In this document: positions 13,144 to 14,347 of the stretch, in pieces | How the letters are laid out: every line of letters starts with the position of its first letter | Numbering within the stretch: the first letter of the stretch is position 1 | Origin: Opitutales bacterium | GTDB lineage: Bacteria; Verrucomicrobiota; Verrucomicrobiia; Opitutales; Opitutaceae | Direction of reading: 5' to 3' | DNA length: 14,347 nt | NCBI GenBank assembly: GCA_021772595.1 | Contig: JAJFLS010000804.1 | Span: forward strand, 1-14,347 | Notes under the pieces: generated by a model | Databases searched by the model: none | What the model saw: the letters and a program-made list of their open reading frames with translations, nothing else | What the model was told of the DNA's origin: nothing | Made by a program: the position numbers and the translations under genes

Positions 13144-13959
13144 ATGGCTGAAGCTGAATCATCTAGTGAACCAGTATTTACGATCGTATCGAGTTTCGTT
13201 CGCGAGCGAAACGTCTTGCTGGCGATGGCCAGTTTTAGCGACCTGTACGTCGATTACTATCTTCACCGGAAGGACAATCGGATCGAGATCGACGCGCGGG
13301 CGGACGACTTGCTCAAGACGGCCCTGGCGGCGTTTGTCTTGCATTGCGTATCGCGTCCTAGAAACGAGGTGCTGGCGTGGACGATCAATTTCCAGGATCC
13401 ATTGCTAAACGTGTTTCTGGGCGGCGACACGGAAACCGGAGATGTCGTCGGCCGCGTTTTCACGGAGAATGTGAAAGAGGCGGAGGAGAACGTGTTTTTT
13501 CAGGAAGTGGCGAAAGGCGCCAAGCCCCTGCATCGAAGCGTCGTCCCGTTTACGGGCAACGATCCGCTGCGGGCTGCGGAGGAGTTTTACAAGCAAAGCG
13601 AACAGCGTCCAGCGCGCTTCTTTCGTTTGGACGCAGAGACTTACGCTATCGTGACGGCCCACCCGGACTACGACCGCGAATGGTTCAAGAATCTCACGAT
13701 CGACGATCTTCGCGTGTTGAACGTGACCGAGGTCGTGAATCCGCTCGAGACGCGTGTCGTGCGTTGGCATTGCGGCTGTGATATGCAGCGGATCCTCCAG
13801 GCCTTGGATCCCGTTTGGCGGCAGGATCCAGAAGAGCTTTTTTTGGGCGAGGAGCTGATCGAGGTGAATTGCCCGCGCTGCGCCGGCAAATACCGAGTCA
13901 GCAAAGAAATGATGGAAGCCTACGACCAAGCCCTGAAGGAAAAAGAAGCGGGCGAGTGA
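13144..13959 (+). CDS. Hsp33-like redox-regulated chaperone
   Basis: Predicted cytoplasmic holdase chaperone of 271 residues. The C-terminal redox switch is clear: WHCGC gives Cys210 and Cys212, and VNCPRCAGKYRVS gives Cys243 and Cys246, the CxC...CxxC zinc site of Hsp33. Between them is a helix (DMQRILQAL) and a LFLGEELIEV strand, as in the family. The N-terminal domain is only loosely like Hsp33: the VRERNVLLAMASFSDLYVDYYLHR start and a DLLKTALAAFVLHCV helix fit the order, but conservation is low. ATG 13144 is chosen because upstream in-frame sequence back to 13033 runs through the TA-flanked element and is not family-like. Length is slightly below the roughly 290 residues of E. coli Hsp33. 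No Shine-Dalgarno motif is visible. Confidence 0.8.
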   Translation: MAEAESSSEPVFTIVSSFVRERNVLLAMASFSDLYVDYYLHRKDNRIEIDARADDLLKTALAAFVLHCVSRPRNEVLAWTINFQDPLLNVFLGGDTETGDVVGRVFTENVKEAEENVFFQEVAKGAKPLHRSVVPFTGNDPLRAAEEFYKQSEQRPARFFRLDAETYAIVTAHPDYDREWFKNLTIDDLRVLNVTEVVNPLETRVVRWHCGCDMQRILQALDPVWRQDPEELFLGEELIEVNCPRCAGKYRVSKEMMEAYDQALKEKEAGE

Positions 13960-13966
13960 GGGTAGT

Positions 13967-14026
13967 CGTAGGGTCGGCGCAACGGTCTTCACGTCGTTAC
14001 GCCCAGTCAAGAGCGCCGACCCTACG
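13967..14026. repeat. inverted repeat / hairpin after the Hsp33-like gene
   Basis: CGTAGGGTCGGCGC (13967-13980) is perfectly inverted at 14013-14026, 14 of 14 bases, enclosing 32 bases with a smaller AACG/CGTT pairing. It starts 8 bases after the stop codon. The only T-run that follows is TTTT (14028-14031), so it could act as a bidirectional terminator for the Hsp33-like gene and the opposing minus-strand gene, or be another dispersed palindromic element. Confidence 0.5.
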
Positions 14027-14181
14027 GTTTTCGGAAGTATCCAAAATCTCGGCATGTGGCTGACCGCGCGGTTTTGAATACACGCTTTACGAGATCGGCG
14101 ATTCGGTGATTGATGCAGGAACCCTGGTCGAAGGGCGTTTCGATTCGTACCTTTGGATAATGAAAATATCTTTGCACGTTC

Positions 14182-14346
14182 CTATTCGATTCGGGATACG
14201 GCAAGTCTGGCGAAGATGGGCGATCCTTCCATTGCGAAATCGCGAAGATCGAATGTAACGATATCGATTCCTAAGGTTTGATTCGATGTCTGAATGTCGT
14301 CGAGATTTGAGACTAGAGTGAACCACTCGATTGCATCGTAAGAGTA
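14182..14346 (-). CDS. C-terminal end of an unidentified protein (start beyond the window)
   Basis: On the minus strand a frame open from the window edge encodes 54 residues, including YDAIEWFTLVSNLDDI, GIDIVTFDLRDF and AMEGSPIFARLAVSRIE, then TAG. The alternation of hydrophobic and polar residues and the balanced composition look like genuine protein, unlike the other frames here, which are rich in Arg and Ser. There is no start codon requirement because the gene enters from the right. I do not recognise the family. The gene would converge on the Hsp33-like gene, with the hairpin at 13967-14026 between them. The bases 14027-14181 hold no other recognisable gene. Confidence 0.4.
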   Translation of the reverse strand, partial: YSYDAIEWFTLVSNLDDIQTSNQTLGIDIVTFDLRDFAMEGSPIFARLAVSRIE

Positions 14347-14347
14347 T

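Overview
The window is bacterial chromosomal DNA of moderate G+C with tightly packed genes. Most gene starts have no recognisable Shine-Dalgarno sequence, and many gaps are filled by short inverted-repeat elements. The gene content (an OleA/OleB pair beside fatty-acid-synthase-type enzymes, an Hsp33-like protein, a DEAD-box helicase with a DbpA-type tail) and the repeat style suggest a Verrucomicrobiota/Opitutia-type organism. This is an inference from memory of such genomes, not a proven assignment.

Layout. (1) 1-594: a Phd/YefM-type antitoxin, cut at its start by the window edge, followed by a ParE/RelE-type toxin. (2) 595-1015: about 420 bases with repeat debris and no convincing gene. (3) 1016-4943: a module bounded by two direct copies (10 mismatches in 200 bases) of the 3' end of a cyclophilin-type peptidyl-prolyl isomerase gene. 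The left copy is an orphan fragment; the right copy is the end of the intact gene (4750-5226, minus). Between them lie an OmpR-family response regulator and its sensor kinase (minus strand) and, divergent from them, a secreted concanavalin-like protein. (4) 5477-10447: a plus-strand lipid gene set: a phytoene-desaturase/RetSat-like flavoprotein, a FabZ-like dehydratase, a FabI-like reductase, an OleA-type Claisen-condensing thiolase and an OleB-type alpha/beta hydrolase. OleC and OleD do not follow. (5) 10788-12545: a DEAD-box RNA helicase whose leader can fold into two mutually exclusive hairpins, one of which buries its ribosome binding site. (6) 12546-13143: about 600 non-coding bases holding three adjacent inverted-repeat elements. 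(7) 13144-13959: an Hsp33-like redox chaperone, then a large hairpin and the C-terminal end of an unidentified minus-strand gene running off the window.

How the parts work together. The OleA/OleB genes point to head-to-head condensation of two fatty acyl chains, giving long-chain beta-keto products and, after a beta-lactone step, olefins. The flavoprotein, dehydratase and enoyl reductase upstream could shape the chains before condensation. The helicase and the Hsp33-like protein are both stress-related RNA/protein caretakers but are separated by repeats and need not be co-transcribed.

The most unusual aspect is the repeat architecture. Gaps are occupied by different MITE-like inverted repeats, and a small hairpin with consensus CCGACnnnTCGGGGTC occurs three times, each time inside a larger palindrome. 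In one case it is a clean 24-base insertion that splits one arm of a REP-like inverted pair.
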